A DNA stretch of 60,177 nucleotides from the NCBI RefSeq assembly GCF_000423525.1, contig NZ_AUID01000018.1, forward strand, positions 1-60,177, given 5' to 3'. A program made the translations under genes and the position numbers. Positions 48,198-57,577 of this stretch are shown here, piece by piece. The first letter of the stretch is position 1. Each line of letters starts with the position of its first letter. Source of the stretch: Proteocatella sphenisci DSM 23131 (GTDB lineage: Bacteria > Bacillota > Clostridia > Peptostreptococcales > Filifactoraceae). Below the pieces are notes generated by a model, which was given only the letters and a program-made list of their open reading frames with translations, was not told the origin of the DNA and searched no databases.

Positions 48198-48240
48198 GTA
48201 AAAGTTGTAGTAAAGCAAAAATCAAACAAATGGAGGGAAC

Positions 48241-50082
48241 ATGAAAGCCTATAAAAAAAGAATACTGATTGTCATGCTTGCAATGCTTGCACTGGTCAGT
48301 GGAATTTTTGAAATGCATACATTGGATACATATGCGAATGAAAGGACGAAAAACTACGATGTTGTAGTTTTTGGAAGTGATCCTGAGGGGGTTGCTGCGG
48401 CATCTAGTGCAGCAAAAAATGGACTAAAGACACTTATGGTAGATTTTGGAAGGCAAGTGCCTGGAGGCCTGTACACCTTGGGGTGGCTTAATATGATCGA
48501 TTTCAATTATGCTCCTGATAATGAGAACAGCATATTTGATACAAGATTTTATCCCGAAAATTACTTAAATCATGGTATATTTGACAGATTCTGTAAGCTT
48601 ATTGGGAAAAGAAAAGCATTTGATATAAATGCAGCAAGAAGAGCTTTTGAGACCATATTATCTGAAAGTGGGGCAGAAGTTGTCTTTACCGATGACAATT
48701 CTTTTGATTATATATATGACAGTAAATCAAAGCTTTCTCAAATCACACTCAATAAAGATACAAATCCGGAGCATATCAGTGCAAAGGTAGTTATAGATTG
48801 TACTCCAAATGCTGATATAGCTATGAGAGCAGGAGCAAAATTTCTTGAGGGTAAAGAAGACCTGGGACTAAAAAACCAATATCAGGCAACCACGCTTGTC
48901 TTCAAGATAGATGGACTTGACTGGGACAAGGTAAAAGAAAATCTTAACTATGATGATGATCCTAACACCGGAGCCAGCGGAACCAGTGCCTGGGGATACG
49001 AAGAGATGTTCAACTGCCCGGTAGATAATCCAAAGATGCAGATGAGAGGACTCAATCTGGGACTTCAAGACGATGGAACGGTTCTTATAAATGCTTTTCA
49101 GATTTTTGATATGGACCCTTACGATAAGGAAGCAGATGAGCAGATAAGGCTCCAAGCCAGGGAAAGAATCCAAAAAGATGTAGTGCCATATATGAGAAAC
49201 AATCTCAAAGGCTTTGAAAACATCAACTTTGTAGATGTAGCTCCAGAGTTTTACTTTAGAGAGACAAGGCATCTCATAGCAAAGGAAACCCTTACGGCTG
49301 AGGCAGTATTTGATAACAGCTTTCCAAAGAACTTTATTGCTTCTGGAAGCTATCCCATAGATATTCAGGCAAAGAAAAAAGGTGATTCTGGAACAATACT
49401 TTCAGGAACCAGGCCATATGGAATAAGTGCGGGAATGATGATACCAGAACATGCAGATGGAATATTTGTACCCAGCAAATGTGCAGGGTTTGATTCGGTG
49501 GCATTTGGAAGTGCTCGTACTGTACCAGTGCTTATGGGTATGGGAGAAGCAGCTGGAGTAATGTCAAAGGTCATAATAGACAATAACATAGGTGTATCAG
49601 AAATATCTGGAAATGATAAACTTCTTCTTATGACCAGAAACATGCTCTTTGATCAGGGAGTAAGGCTGGTAGAATATCAAAACAGCAACCCGGTTGAAGG
49701 CAGTTATGCAAAAGAACAGATAAAATATCTAAGGAGCAGAGCGCTTCTTAGTATGAATTATGATAACAATTACAGACTTGAAGAAAAAGCTTCATATAAA
49801 AGTCTTGAAAGCATGCTCTATCTTCTTGAGAACAATTCTATAAACAAAATGGACAGGAGTTTTCTCTCAGATATAGAAAAAGATTCATACATTACTATTG
49901 AAGACATGATGAATATAGCAAACAAGACTATGAAGCGTGATTTCACAAGCGTTGAAGGGCTCAAAAATGCTTATATAATAAGTGAATCTGCCTACAAAGA
50001 AATCAGAGATAAAGAAGAATTGATCAATGAAGATATGTACTGTATAATGGCAGGTATTGTAAAAAAAGCACCAAAAAAATAA
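48241..50082 (+). CDS. Exported FAD-dependent oxidoreductase
   Basis: 613 residues. An N-terminal signal peptide (about 1-32: KKRILIVMLAMLALVSGIF...) precedes the FAD-binding Rossmann motif YDVVVFGSDPEGVAAASSAA and GLYTLGWLNM, then the body of an FAD_oxidored fold (EFYFRETRHLIAKE; second FAD contact KCAGFDSVAFGSARTVPVLMG). An alpha-helical domain of about 130 residues ends the protein. It has no lipobox and no C-terminal anchor, so it is probably released or held at the surface. Electron partner and substrate unknown. GGAGGG precedes the ATG. Confidence 0.83.
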   Translation: MKAYKKRILIVMLAMLALVSGIFEMHTLDTYANERTKNYDVVVFGSDPEGVAAASSAAKNGLKTLMVDFGRQVPGGLYTLGWLNMIDFNYAPDNENSIFDTRFYPENYLNHGIFDRFCKLIGKRKAFDINAARRAFETILSESGAEVVFTDDNSFDYIYDSKSKLSQITLNKDTNPEHISAKVVIDCTPNADIAMRAGAKFLEGKEDLGLKNQYQATTLVFKIDGLDWDKVKENLNYDDDPNTGASGTSAWGYEEMFNCPVDNPKMQMRGLNLGLQDDGTVLINAFQIFDMDPYDKEADEQIRLQARERIQKDVVPYMRNNLKGFENINFVDVAPEFYFRETRHLIAKETLTAEAVFDNSFPKNFIASGSYPIDIQAKKKGDSGTILSGTRPYGISAGMMIPEHADGIFVPSKCAGFDSVAFGSARTVPVLMGMGEAAGVMSKVIIDNNIGVSEISGNDKLLLMTRNMLFDQGVRLVEYQNSNPVEGSYAKEQIKYLRSRALLSMNYDNNYRLEEKASYKSLESMLYLLENNSINKMDRSFLSDIEKDSYITIEDMMNIANKTMKRDFTSVEGLKNAYIISESAYKEIRDKEELINEDMYCIMAGIVKKAPKK

Positions 50083-50083
50083 G

Positions 50084-50130
50084 AAAGATACCGGCGCGGG
50101 AAGTTATTCCTCTACCGGTATCTTTGTTTT
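50084..50130 (+). terminator. Terminator after the FAD oxidoreductase gene
   Basis: AAAGATACCGG pairs with CCGGTATCTTT, then TGTTTT. Confidence 0.85.
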
Positions 50131-50153
50131 AAAAGTATTATTTTTTGTAAATA

Positions 50154-51200
50154 TTATTTTTCAGCTTTTACAGCATTTTCAAGCAGAAAATTCAGGACCT
50201 TGTCATAGAGTGCCTGTTTTTTAAGCAAGTCTTTTCCATACTGGGCTACAAGTTCATCAGATGTTGGAAAACCAAAAGCTCTTGTATATTTGTTAATAGC
50301 AGCATCATATTCCTCATCGCTTACTTTGATTTTTTCGGCTTTTGAGACAGCAAGCATAACAAGCTCTTCTGATACTGTTGATTCAGCTCTTTTTTTGGCA
50401 TCTTCTTGAAACTCTTCAGGAGTCATCTGCAGGTATGTGCTTAGAAACTCTTCTGTTGTAACTCCGTACTGAACAGCTGTTTCTTCTATGTCTTTGTTCA
50501 TTGCGTCAATATATTCCTGTGTCTGATCTAGAGGATATTTTACAACTTCAGAAGAAGAAACGACCATTCCAAGAAGAGTAAGCTTGTCTGCATAGTCTGC
50601 TTCTGATTGGAGAGAAGCCTTTATATCTGCCTTATAGTCTTCTATAGTGTCAAAATTTGAATTTTTGCTTACAAACTCTTCATTGAGCTCAGAAACTATT
50701 TCTTCTTTTATGGAGTTTACTTTAACTTTGAAAACTACGGCTTTGCCTGCAAGGTCTGGGCTGCCATAATCTTCAGGGAAAGATATATCAATATCTACAT
50801 TTTCTCCTGAATTAACACCTATAAGCTTGGCTTCAAATCCAGGTATAAATGTGTCAGAACCTATTTTAAGGTCATAGCCTTTAGCGCTTCCGCCTTCAAA
50901 TGCGGTTCCATCGAGAAGCCCTTCGTAATCTATATTAGCAATATCGCCATTTTGGATAGGTCTGTCTTTGATGACATTCAAAGTAGGACTGCTGGCAAGT
51001 ATGGCTGATATTTCCGATTCAACTTCAATATCAGTTACTTCAACTGACATAGGAGTATATTTAAGACCCTTATATTCACCCAGCTTTATATATTGGTCTA
51101 TATTTTTAGTTGTTGCAGTCTCAGCAGACCCGGAGCACCCCGCAAGCAACATTAGTGATGCCAGAGTAAGTGATAGAAACTTTAATTTACTTTTTTTCAT
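50154..51200 (-). CDS. Trigger-factor-like peptidyl-prolyl isomerase lipoprotein
   Basis: 348 residues. Lipobox LMLLAGC (Cys about 22) anchors it outside. The body has the FKBP domain (about 78-160: NGDIANIDYEGLLDGTAFEGGSA) and the helical arms of trigger factor (about 165-345: KADIKASLQSEADYADKL, PEEFQEDAKKRAESTVSEEL), but it lacks the N-terminal ribosome-binding domain of cytosolic Tig. This is the design of an extracellular foldase like PrsA, built from trigger factor instead of parvulin. AAGGA precedes the ATG. Single gene. Confidence 0.83.
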   Translation of the reverse strand: MKKSKLKFLSLTLASLMLLAGCSGSAETATTKNIDQYIKLGEYKGLKYTPMSVEVTDIEVESEISAILASSPTLNVIKDRPIQNGDIANIDYEGLLDGTAFEGGSAKGYDLKIGSDTFIPGFEAKLIGVNSGENVDIDISFPEDYGSPDLAGKAVVFKVKVNSIKEEIVSELNEEFVSKNSNFDTIEDYKADIKASLQSEADYADKLTLLGMVVSSSEVVKYPLDQTQEYIDAMNKDIEETAVQYGVTTEEFLSTYLQMTPEEFQEDAKKRAESTVSEELVMLAVSKAEKIKVSDEEYDAAINKYTRAFGFPTSDELVAQYGKDLLKKQALYDKVLNFLLENAVKAEK

Positions 51201-51305
51201 TTTTAATCCTTTCGTTTTACAAAATATGGTATTTTTTACTTATTGAAACAAGACAATATTATAATTTTAACATAGAAATGTGGAAAATGGAAAGGATTTA
51301 CCTAT

Positions 51306-53612
51306 CTAAAGATCCTCATGCAAAACAATATCTAAAAATATGTCAACTATTTCCGGGTCAAACTGCAGTCCTGAATTATCCATGATTTCCTTTACAGCTT
51401 CATCTTTTGAGAGCTTTGTTCTGTAAGGGCTATTGCATGTCATAGCGGTGTAGGCATCTGTTATTGCCAGTATTCTCGATAAAAGTGGGATTTCATGCCC
51501 TTTATGATTGCGGGGATAACCGCTCCCATCCCATTTTTCATGGTGTGAAAGTATATAAATAGCTATGGAAGAATACTCTTCTTGAGACTTCATTATCTGA
51601 TAGCCTGCTTCGGAGTGTCTCTGTACAAGGTCGTATTCTTCAAGTGTAAGGCCTCTTTTTTTGTTGAGCAGCTGTGGGGAAATTATGATCTTGCCTATAT
51701 CATGATAGCGAGCTGCAATCTCGAGATTAGACAACTGGTCTTGTGAAAAATTCATGGCGGTTCCTATTTTTTTTGAGAGTTCTACCATAGCACTTGTCTG
51801 CTCTATTTCATTTTTATATTTTTTAAATAAATTGTCTACGATACGCTCAAAAGTCATTTTTCTCATGTTTTTGCCTGAGCTTATCTTGTTACTATACATA
51901 TTGTTTTCAGCTATATTCATTATCTCATCTACATTTTGATCAGGAGATGTTTTTGAGCTGCATCCAACTGCTAAAGACACTACTACATTATTAAGATTTT
52001 CTCTAGCTGCGGAATTGCTAATCCTGTCCATAATGAGTCTGGCCTGTTCGATGTCAGTTTTTGGAAGTATGGCTGCAAATTCATCCCCTCCAAGCCTGGC
52101 TACTATATCATCGTTTCGACATTCTTTTTTTATTACATCTGCAATTTTTTTCAGAAGCTGATCTCCCATTTCATGACCAAATGCGTCATTTGTTAACTTT
52201 AGTCCATTAACATCCATAAGAATAAAAGATATAGGAAGATTTCTCAGGGTATCAAGCCTTAAGAGTTCTTCTTCAAAAAATCTTCTGTTGTACAGCTTGG
52301 TAAGATGGTCATGAAAGCTCAAATATTCAGCTTGTTTTTGTATATTTCGTTCGCTGGTGGCATCTCTTATGACTATAACGGCTCCTTTTTTTTGCATTTT
52401 TTTGTTTTTAACAGCGGAAGCGCTATATTGGACAGGAATTTCACGTCCGTCTCTACTGATAAGAGACAAATTGCCTGAAACCTTTTCAGGCAATCCTGTC
52501 CTGATTACATTATCAACGGTATTTTCATATGGTTTTTTTGAATCACTGTCTATAAAATTAAAGATAGACTTTATAGGTCTTCCCTGAGCTTCTTTGTAAG
52601 ATATTCCACAGAGCTTCTCTGCGGCTTCGTTCATGAGTATTATATTTTCATCCACGTCCACTGATACAACCCCATCTGCTATTGATAAAAGAGTTGTGCG
52701 AAAGATTTCCTTTTTGAGATATACAGAATCTTCCATTTCTTTTCTCAGCATAATTGAAAGCAGGAGCTGGCTAAAATTCTGAAGGAGATTATGCTCAAGG
52801 CTGGAGTAGAGGTGTGTATTCTTGATTGAGTTAAATCCGGCAAATCCATAGAGTTTATGATCGTATATGATGGGAACAGCAATAAGACTTTTTATTTCAT
52901 CAAGCCTAAGATGCTTTCTTTCCTTAATATACTCGAGGTCAGTTTCTCCGTTTACAAAAAGTGGATTTCCACTTATATGGCGCTCCACCCACTCAGGGAT
53001 AAGATCCAGAGAAATTTCCAAAAGTGTATTGATTCTAGGAGCTGTACCTTCTGAGCACCATTCATAGATATTTGAACAGATATTACGGTCAAAGTCATAA
53101 CGAAAAATATAAACCCGGTCTGCTTCAATAGTATTCCCAAGTTTTTCAAGAGAATCAGAAATAGCCTGATCTATATTTTCGGTCTTTACGTTAACAAAGT
53201 CCCTGGATATTTCGTAAAGAAGCTCCTGAATATCACTTTGTTTTTTGATATGTTCACTTATATCTGTAAAGAAGGTTATAAAGTAGTTTTTTTCAGGTGA
53301 ATAAGCATTTACAGTGAACCACCTTCCAAGGACACCAGAATACTGCTGAAATTCTTTTTCACCCCCATTAAGAGCTATGTTTCCATAAAATGAGATCCAG
53401 TCAAAAGAGTCTTTTTTTATATAGGGAAGGATTTCACTTATTCTTTTTCCATGTATATCAGAAATTTTAAGACCTGTATATACTTCAAAGGCGGCATTGG
53501 CTTCAATAAGAATATAGTCACATGGTTGTCCTTTAGAATTGCAGATTATCTCATGAAGGGCATAGCCAACTGGAGATTTATCTATTATTTTTTTGTATGA
53601 AATATTTAACAT
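51306..53612 (-). CDS. PAS-GAF-PAS-GGDEF-HD-GYP c-di-GMP signalling protein
   Basis: 768 residues, no membrane helix. Order: PAS (about 8-120), GAF (about 145-280), PAS (about 305-420), GGDEF (about 440-590, active motif RLGGDEF near 505 intact, substrate-binding LMDVNGLKLTNDAFGH), then HD-GYP (about 590-765: AARYHDIGKIIISPQLL, RHSEAGYQIM, LSHHEKWDGSGYP). It can in principle both make and break c-di-GMP. The last 30 residues look complete. No operon partner. GGAGAT precedes the ATG. Confidence 0.9.
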   Translation of the reverse strand: MLNISYKKIIDKSPVGYALHEIICNSKGQPCDYILIEANAAFEVYTGLKISDIHGKRISEILPYIKKDSFDWISFYGNIALNGGEKEFQQYSGVLGRWFTVNAYSPEKNYFITFFTDISEHIKKQSDIQELLYEISRDFVNVKTENIDQAISDSLEKLGNTIEADRVYIFRYDFDRNICSNIYEWCSEGTAPRINTLLEISLDLIPEWVERHISGNPLFVNGETDLEYIKERKHLRLDEIKSLIAVPIIYDHKLYGFAGFNSIKNTHLYSSLEHNLLQNFSQLLLSIMLRKEMEDSVYLKKEIFRTTLLSIADGVVSVDVDENIILMNEAAEKLCGISYKEAQGRPIKSIFNFIDSDSKKPYENTVDNVIRTGLPEKVSGNLSLISRDGREIPVQYSASAVKNKKMQKKGAVIVIRDATSERNIQKQAEYLSFHDHLTKLYNRRFFEEELLRLDTLRNLPISFILMDVNGLKLTNDAFGHEMGDQLLKKIADVIKKECRNDDIVARLGGDEFAAILPKTDIEQARLIMDRISNSAARENLNNVVVSLAVGCSSKTSPDQNVDEIMNIAENNMYSNKISSGKNMRKMTFERIVDNLFKKYKNEIEQTSAMVELSKKIGTAMNFSQDQLSNLEIAARYHDIGKIIISPQLLNKKRGLTLEEYDLVQRHSEAGYQIMKSQEEYSSIAIYILSHHEKWDGSGYPRNHKGHEIPLLSRILAITDAYTAMTCNSPYRTKLSKDEAVKEIMDNSGLQFDPEIVDIFLDIVLHEDL

Positions 53613-53655
53613 GAGATTATCTCCTATAAATACAAAGTAAAGTAAAATTGCTATG

Positions 53656-56265
53656 TCAGTTTTTTATTAATCCCGCAAATTTGGCAGCTTCCATAACAAC
53701 TATAGGAACAAGAGACAGAAGCATGGATATGGCATAAAGAAATGGTGAAAGTACTGTAAGGCCAAAGAATATTCGCAGTGGAGTAAAAACCACTATGACC
53801 ATTAAAAAAATAGATATAGATGATGCGATATTAAGATTTTTACTGCTAAAGACACCAGTCTTAAATAAAGATTTTTCTGAGCGAATATTAAAAGCCTGTG
53901 ATATCTGAGACAGTGCAAGCACGAGGAAGGCCATTGTACGCCCTGATTCAATGCTAGTGGTTGTCTTAGATCCATACCAAAATGCAAATAAAGTTAAAAT
54001 AGCTAACATAAGTCCTTGAAGAAGCACCCTTATTAAAGAAGATTTTGTAAAAAATCCTTCATGAGGAGACCTTGGCTTTAGCTTCATAATCTCAGGATCG
54101 GTTTTTTCCATTCCAAGGGCTATTGCCGGGAAACTATCTGTAACCAGATTTATCCATAAAAGCTGTGTAGAAAGCAGAGGGCTCGTTCTCCACAGGACCA
54201 TTGCAATGAATACAGAAAAAACTTCACCTATATTTGTACCAATAAGAAATATCACAACCTTTTTGATATTTTCGTATATTCCACGTCCCTCGCGCACAGC
54301 CTCTACTATAGTGGCAAAATTGTCATCTGTAAGTATTATATCCGAAGCCTCCTTGGCAACATCTGTGCCTGTGATGCCCATGGCGCACCCAATATCTGCA
54401 GCTTTTAGTGCAGGAGCATCATTTACCCCATCACCTGTCATAGACACCACATCACCTCTTTTTTGCCATGCTTTTATTATACGGAGCTTGTCTCTTGGGG
54501 AAACACGGGCATAAACAGATATATCAGCTACCATAGAATCGAGTTCCTCGTCAGAAAGGGACTCCATCTGGGATCCGGTAAGGGTAAGGTCATCTTTTTC
54601 AAGTATACCAAGTTCCCCCGCTATGGCAGAAGCAGTTGAAAGATGATCACCAGTTATCATGACCGGTTTTATGCCTGCATTCCTGCAAACCTCTACAGCT
54701 GCCTTTACTTCTGGCCTTGGAGGGTCAGTCATTCCAATGAGACCAAGAAAGATAAGTCCATTTTCTATATTTTCAGAACTAAGTTCGTCAGGGAGTGAAT
54801 CAATTTCTTTGTATGCCACCGCTATTACGCGAAGAGCATCACTGGTCATGGCATCATTCATATCCGAAGAAAACTCATGCTCTCTTTGTATACATCTGGT
54901 GATAAGATTATCATAAGCTCCTTTTGTAATAACTATATTTTTGTCAGACATCTTGTTTATAGTGGTCATGAGCTTGCGGTCAGAATCAAAGGGAATTTCA
55001 GCCAGCCTTGGATTTTCAGCTTCAATTATATTTTTTATAATGCCCTTATCGTAAGCAGATGCGACGATTGCAGTTTCTGTGGGGTCACCTATGTGCTTAA
55101 CTGTATCACCTTCATAAACCATAGTGGAGTTGCAGCAAAGTGATGCAAACTTAAGGAGTTTAAGGAGTTCTTCACTTTCATTTTTGTCTATTTCAAAAAG
55201 TGAATCAGAGCCCGCTGTAAAAGCACTGACCACAGTCATCTTATTTTGTGTAAGGGTGCCGGTCTTGTCTGAGCATATTACAGAAGCACTTCCAAGTGTT
55301 TCAACAGCAGGAAGATGCCTTATTATAGCGTTTTGTTTAACCATACGCTGGACACCCAGTGAGAGGACAACTGTAACTATGGCCGGAAGTCCTTCAGGTA
55401 TAGCAGATACTGCAAGTGACACAGATATCATAAAAATATCCATTAAAGGAATCCCATCTAAAAGCCCGGTTATAAAAATTATTATACAGGATATAATTGC
55501 AATTATGCCAAGATATTTTCCCAAATTTGAAAGCCTTTTTTGAAGAGGAGTAAGAGTATCATCTTCACCTGCAAGCAGGTCTGCAATTTTACCCATTTCT
55601 GTATTCATACCAGTAGCTGTAACAAGGGCTTTAGCAGTACCTCCTGTTATACTGCATCCTGAAAAAACCATGTTAATCATATCGCTTGCAGTTGCATCTG
55701 GACCTGGGATAAAAGCTGTATCTTTTTCTGAAGGAACAGACTCTCCAGTAAGGGCTGATTCATCAGAACGAAGAGAAGAAGCCATAATAAGCCTGGCATC
55801 TGCGGGAACAATATCGCCAGCTTCAAGTATTATTATATCCCCAGGAACAAGCAATGAAGCATCGATAATTGATTGAGAAGCATCTCTTATGACTCTGGCA
55901 TTTTTTGAAGAAAGAGTCTTAAGGGCAGCGAGTGCTTTTTCGGCCCTTCCTTCTTGTACAACGCCTGCCGTAGCATTGAGTACTACTATGAGAAGTATAA
56001 GTACAGGTTCAAACAAGCCAGATGAGTCAAGACTTTTAATAGATATTGCAAAAGATATAGCCGCAGCTACAAGTAAAGTTATTATCATAATATCCTTAAA
56101 CTGATTTGCAAATCTTTGGAAATATGATTTATTTTTTTTAGTTTTAAGGACATTTTTCCCGTATTCGTTGAGGCGATTTGCAGCAGAACTACTATCAAGG
56201 CCCTTGTCTGGATCGCTGGCAAGGGCTGTGAGAAGATTGTCTAAAGGAGTACTATTAGGGTTCAA
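53656..56265 (-). CDS. Calcium-transporting P-type ATPase
   Basis: P2-type ATPase of about 869 residues: ten membrane helices, TGES loop (ALTGESVPSEKD), phosphorylation site Asp in CSDKTGTLTQNKM, hinge TGDGVNDAPALKAADIG, and membrane ion-binding residues IPEGLPAIVTVVLS (helix 4) and NLVTDSFPAIALG (helix 6). These are those of SERCA/PMCA-like Ca2+ pumps. Start: a TTG at 56265 preceded by GGAAAGGCGG gives the usual N-terminus (LNPNSTPLDNLL); an ATG at 56337 would add 24 residues and has no ribosome site. Confidence 0.9.
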   Translation of the reverse strand: MNPNSTPLDNLLTALASDPDKGLDSSSAANRLNEYGKNVLKTKKNKSYFQRFANQFKDIMIITLLVAAAISFAISIKSLDSSGLFEPVLILLIVVLNATAGVVQEGRAEKALAALKTLSSKNARVIRDASQSIIDASLLVPGDIIILEAGDIVPADARLIMASSLRSDESALTGESVPSEKDTAFIPGPDATASDMINMVFSGCSITGGTAKALVTATGMNTEMGKIADLLAGEDDTLTPLQKRLSNLGKYLGIIAIISCIIIFITGLLDGIPLMDIFMISVSLAVSAIPEGLPAIVTVVLSLGVQRMVKQNAIIRHLPAVETLGSASVICSDKTGTLTQNKMTVVSAFTAGSDSLFEIDKNESEELLKLLKFASLCCNSTMVYEGDTVKHIGDPTETAIVASAYDKGIIKNIIEAENPRLAEIPFDSDRKLMTTINKMSDKNIVITKGAYDNLITRCIQREHEFSSDMNDAMTSDALRVIAVAYKEIDSLPDELSSENIENGLIFLGLIGMTDPPRPEVKAAVEVCRNAGIKPVMITGDHLSTASAIAGELGILEKDDLTLTGSQMESLSDEELDSMVADISVYARVSPRDKLRIIKAWQKRGDVVSMTGDGVNDAPALKAADIGCAMGITGTDVAKEASDIILTDDNFATIVEAVREGRGIYENIKKVVIFLIGTNIGEVFSVFIAMVLWRTSPLLSTQLLWINLVTDSFPAIALGMEKTDPEIMKLKPRSPHEGFFTKSSLIRVLLQGLMLAILTLFAFWYGSKTTTSIESGRTMAFLVLALSQISQAFNIRSEKSLFKTGVFSSKNLNIASSISIFLMVIVVFTPLRIFFGLTVLSPFLYAISMLLSLVPIVVMEAAKFAGLIKN

Positions 56266-56347
56266 ATCAGGCCGCCTTTCCTTAAATAATAAAACATTTA
56301 TTAAATTTATACCCCTTTTATAACATAAATACGACATTTATGGACAT

Positions 56348-56399
56348 AAAAAAAGAGCAACTTCAGATTAAAATCACGTGGATTTTTGAAGCACTCTTT
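56348..56399 (-). terminator. Terminator of the 116-aa gene
   Basis: On the minus strand an interrupted stem (AAAGAG.. CTTCA.. / ..TGAAG.. CTCTTT) ends in a run of seven U's (A-run 56348-56354). It contains CACGTG, but the flanks do not match parS. Confidence 0.7.
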
Positions 56400-56416
56400 A
56401 AATATCTCAAATAGTA

Positions 56417-56767
56417 TTAGATATTTAGTTTTTTTGCAGCTAACTTTTCTGCAGCTTTCTTTTTGAGAGCAGCTTTTTTTAGTGCTGCTTTTTCTAACGC
56501 CATTTTCTCAGCGTCACGAAGACGTTCAAGTTCTTTTTCGATGCGCTCTTTGGAAATCTCCTTATGTAGCTCACCGAGTTTTTTTGAAACATATTCCTGA
56601 CTTTCGGGGTTACACATTTTTAGATAGCTTTCAAAAGCTTCGGGATATGAAAATTTCTTTTCACCTGTATCTTCATCAAATTCGACTTTTATTATGTTAC
56701 CCGAGTTTGAAGTAATCCGACCGATTCCAAATTGAGAATGCTGCACCTTTTCATCTATAAGATTCAT
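56417..56767 (-). CDS. Small protein with CarD/UvrD-tail-like N-terminal motif
   Basis: 116 residues. The N-terminal 45 residues carry VQHSQFGIGRITSNSGNIIK then VEFDEDTGEKKFSY; the pattern V-x-H-x-x-F-G-x-G-x-I followed by I-x-V-x-F is that of the tudor-like fold found in CarD-type proteins and at the ends of UvrD-like helicases, which can bind RNA polymerase or DNA. The remaining 70 residues are highly charged Lys/Ala/Glu helix (LKKAALKKKAAEKLAAKK). AAGGAGGTGA is directly upstream. It is preceded by a leader hairpin with a U-run. Role inferred only. Confidence 0.65.
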   Translation of the reverse strand: MNLIDEKVQHSQFGIGRITSNSGNIIKVEFDEDTGEKKFSYPEAFESYLKMCNPESQEYVSKKLGELHKEISKERIEKELERLRDAEKMALEKAALKKAALKKKAAEKLAAKKLNI

Positions 56768-56790
56768 GGGTTCACCTCCTTATTATAAAA

Positions 56791-56852
56791 AGCATACAAA
56801 AAAGTGTTTTTTCAGCCAGATTGTGCTGAAAAAACACCGGGTCGTATATGCT
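56791..56852 (-). promoter_or_regulatory. Structured leader with terminator-like hairpin upstream of the 116-aa gene
   Basis: On the minus strand GTGTTTTTTCAGC (56837-56825) pairs with GCTGAAAAAACAC (56816-56804) and is followed by six U's (56803-56798), 31 nt before the start codon. Outside it AGCATA (56852-56847) can pair with TATGCT (56796-56791). A TATACT -10 box at 56880-56875 would start a transcript just before it. It may be an attenuator for the gene or a terminator of the upstream trpP unit. Confidence 0.6.
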
Positions 56853-56973
56853 CTTGCAAACTGTTTATATTAATAGTATAGCATAAATTTTCAAAAAATG
56901 ACAGTTTAAAAAAATGTATTAAAGCTTATATAATATAAGGGCGGTACAATACAGGCGTTTTGCCTCCAAAAGT

Positions 56974-57501
56974 CTATGCGTATGTTTTTATTGAAGAAAA
57001 TGCTTTGTATATTATTACTGAAACAAAGGTATTTGCAATTGCTGTTGGAATAACCACTGTTACAAAAAGAGCAGAAAAAGGAGCGGGCAGTCCAAACATC
57101 AAAAGCGCAGATCCAAGAAATATGACACCACTTACTATAGTTCCCAAAAGGCTTAGAAGAGCAGTGAATATATGTTTTCCTTTTTCATCAACAAAGATGG
57201 ACGAGAAAATACGAATCATAAGATAAATAAATATAGCAGATGAGACCTTATCTATAATTGAAGGAATCTGCCCCCCAGGGAAGCCTGTAGTCATTGCAGC
57301 TATAATGCCAGCGACAAAACCAGTTACTACAGTGTTTTTCAAATCAGGATTTATGATAATTGCAATGAACATACATGCAAGCATAAAATCAGGCTTGATG
57401 CCGAAAAACAGAGGCGGAGTTATTGCGTGAAGAACAAATCCGATACCTAAAAGTACCGCTGAGAGAACTAGATTTCTGGTTGTAAAATTTGAATTTTTCA
57501 T
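56974..57501 (-). CDS. trpP: Tryptophan ECF transporter S component (TrpP family)
   Basis: Membrane protein of about 175 residues with five to six helices. Sequence blocks are those of Bacillus TrpP: LHAITPPLFFGIKPDFMLACM and MTTGFPGGQIPSIIDKVSSA (shown in parts). It would import tryptophan. The start is the ATG at 57501, 9 nt after AAGGG; the first ATG (57510) overlaps that site. A T-box with a UGG specifier in its leader supports tryptophan as the ligand. Confidence 0.87.
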   Translation of the reverse strand: MKNSNFTTRNLVLSAVLLGIGFVLHAITPPLFFGIKPDFMLACMFIAIIINPDLKNTVVTGFVAGIIAAMTTGFPGGQIPSIIDKVSSAIFIYLMIRIFSSIFVDEKGKHIFTALLSLLGTIVSGVIFLGSALLMFGLPAPFSALFVTVVIPTAIANTFVSVIIYKAFSSIKTYA

Positions 57502-57577
57502 AATAGACATCCCTTCTTCGCTTCCTGCGAAATAAATAATTTTTTAGATTTGTTAATTCGGAAATAAGCAGGAAAAC

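Noticed and set aside
56374-56389. CACGTG core as a second parS site
   Set aside because: The flanks do not match TGTT..AACA; the site is in the loop of a terminator.
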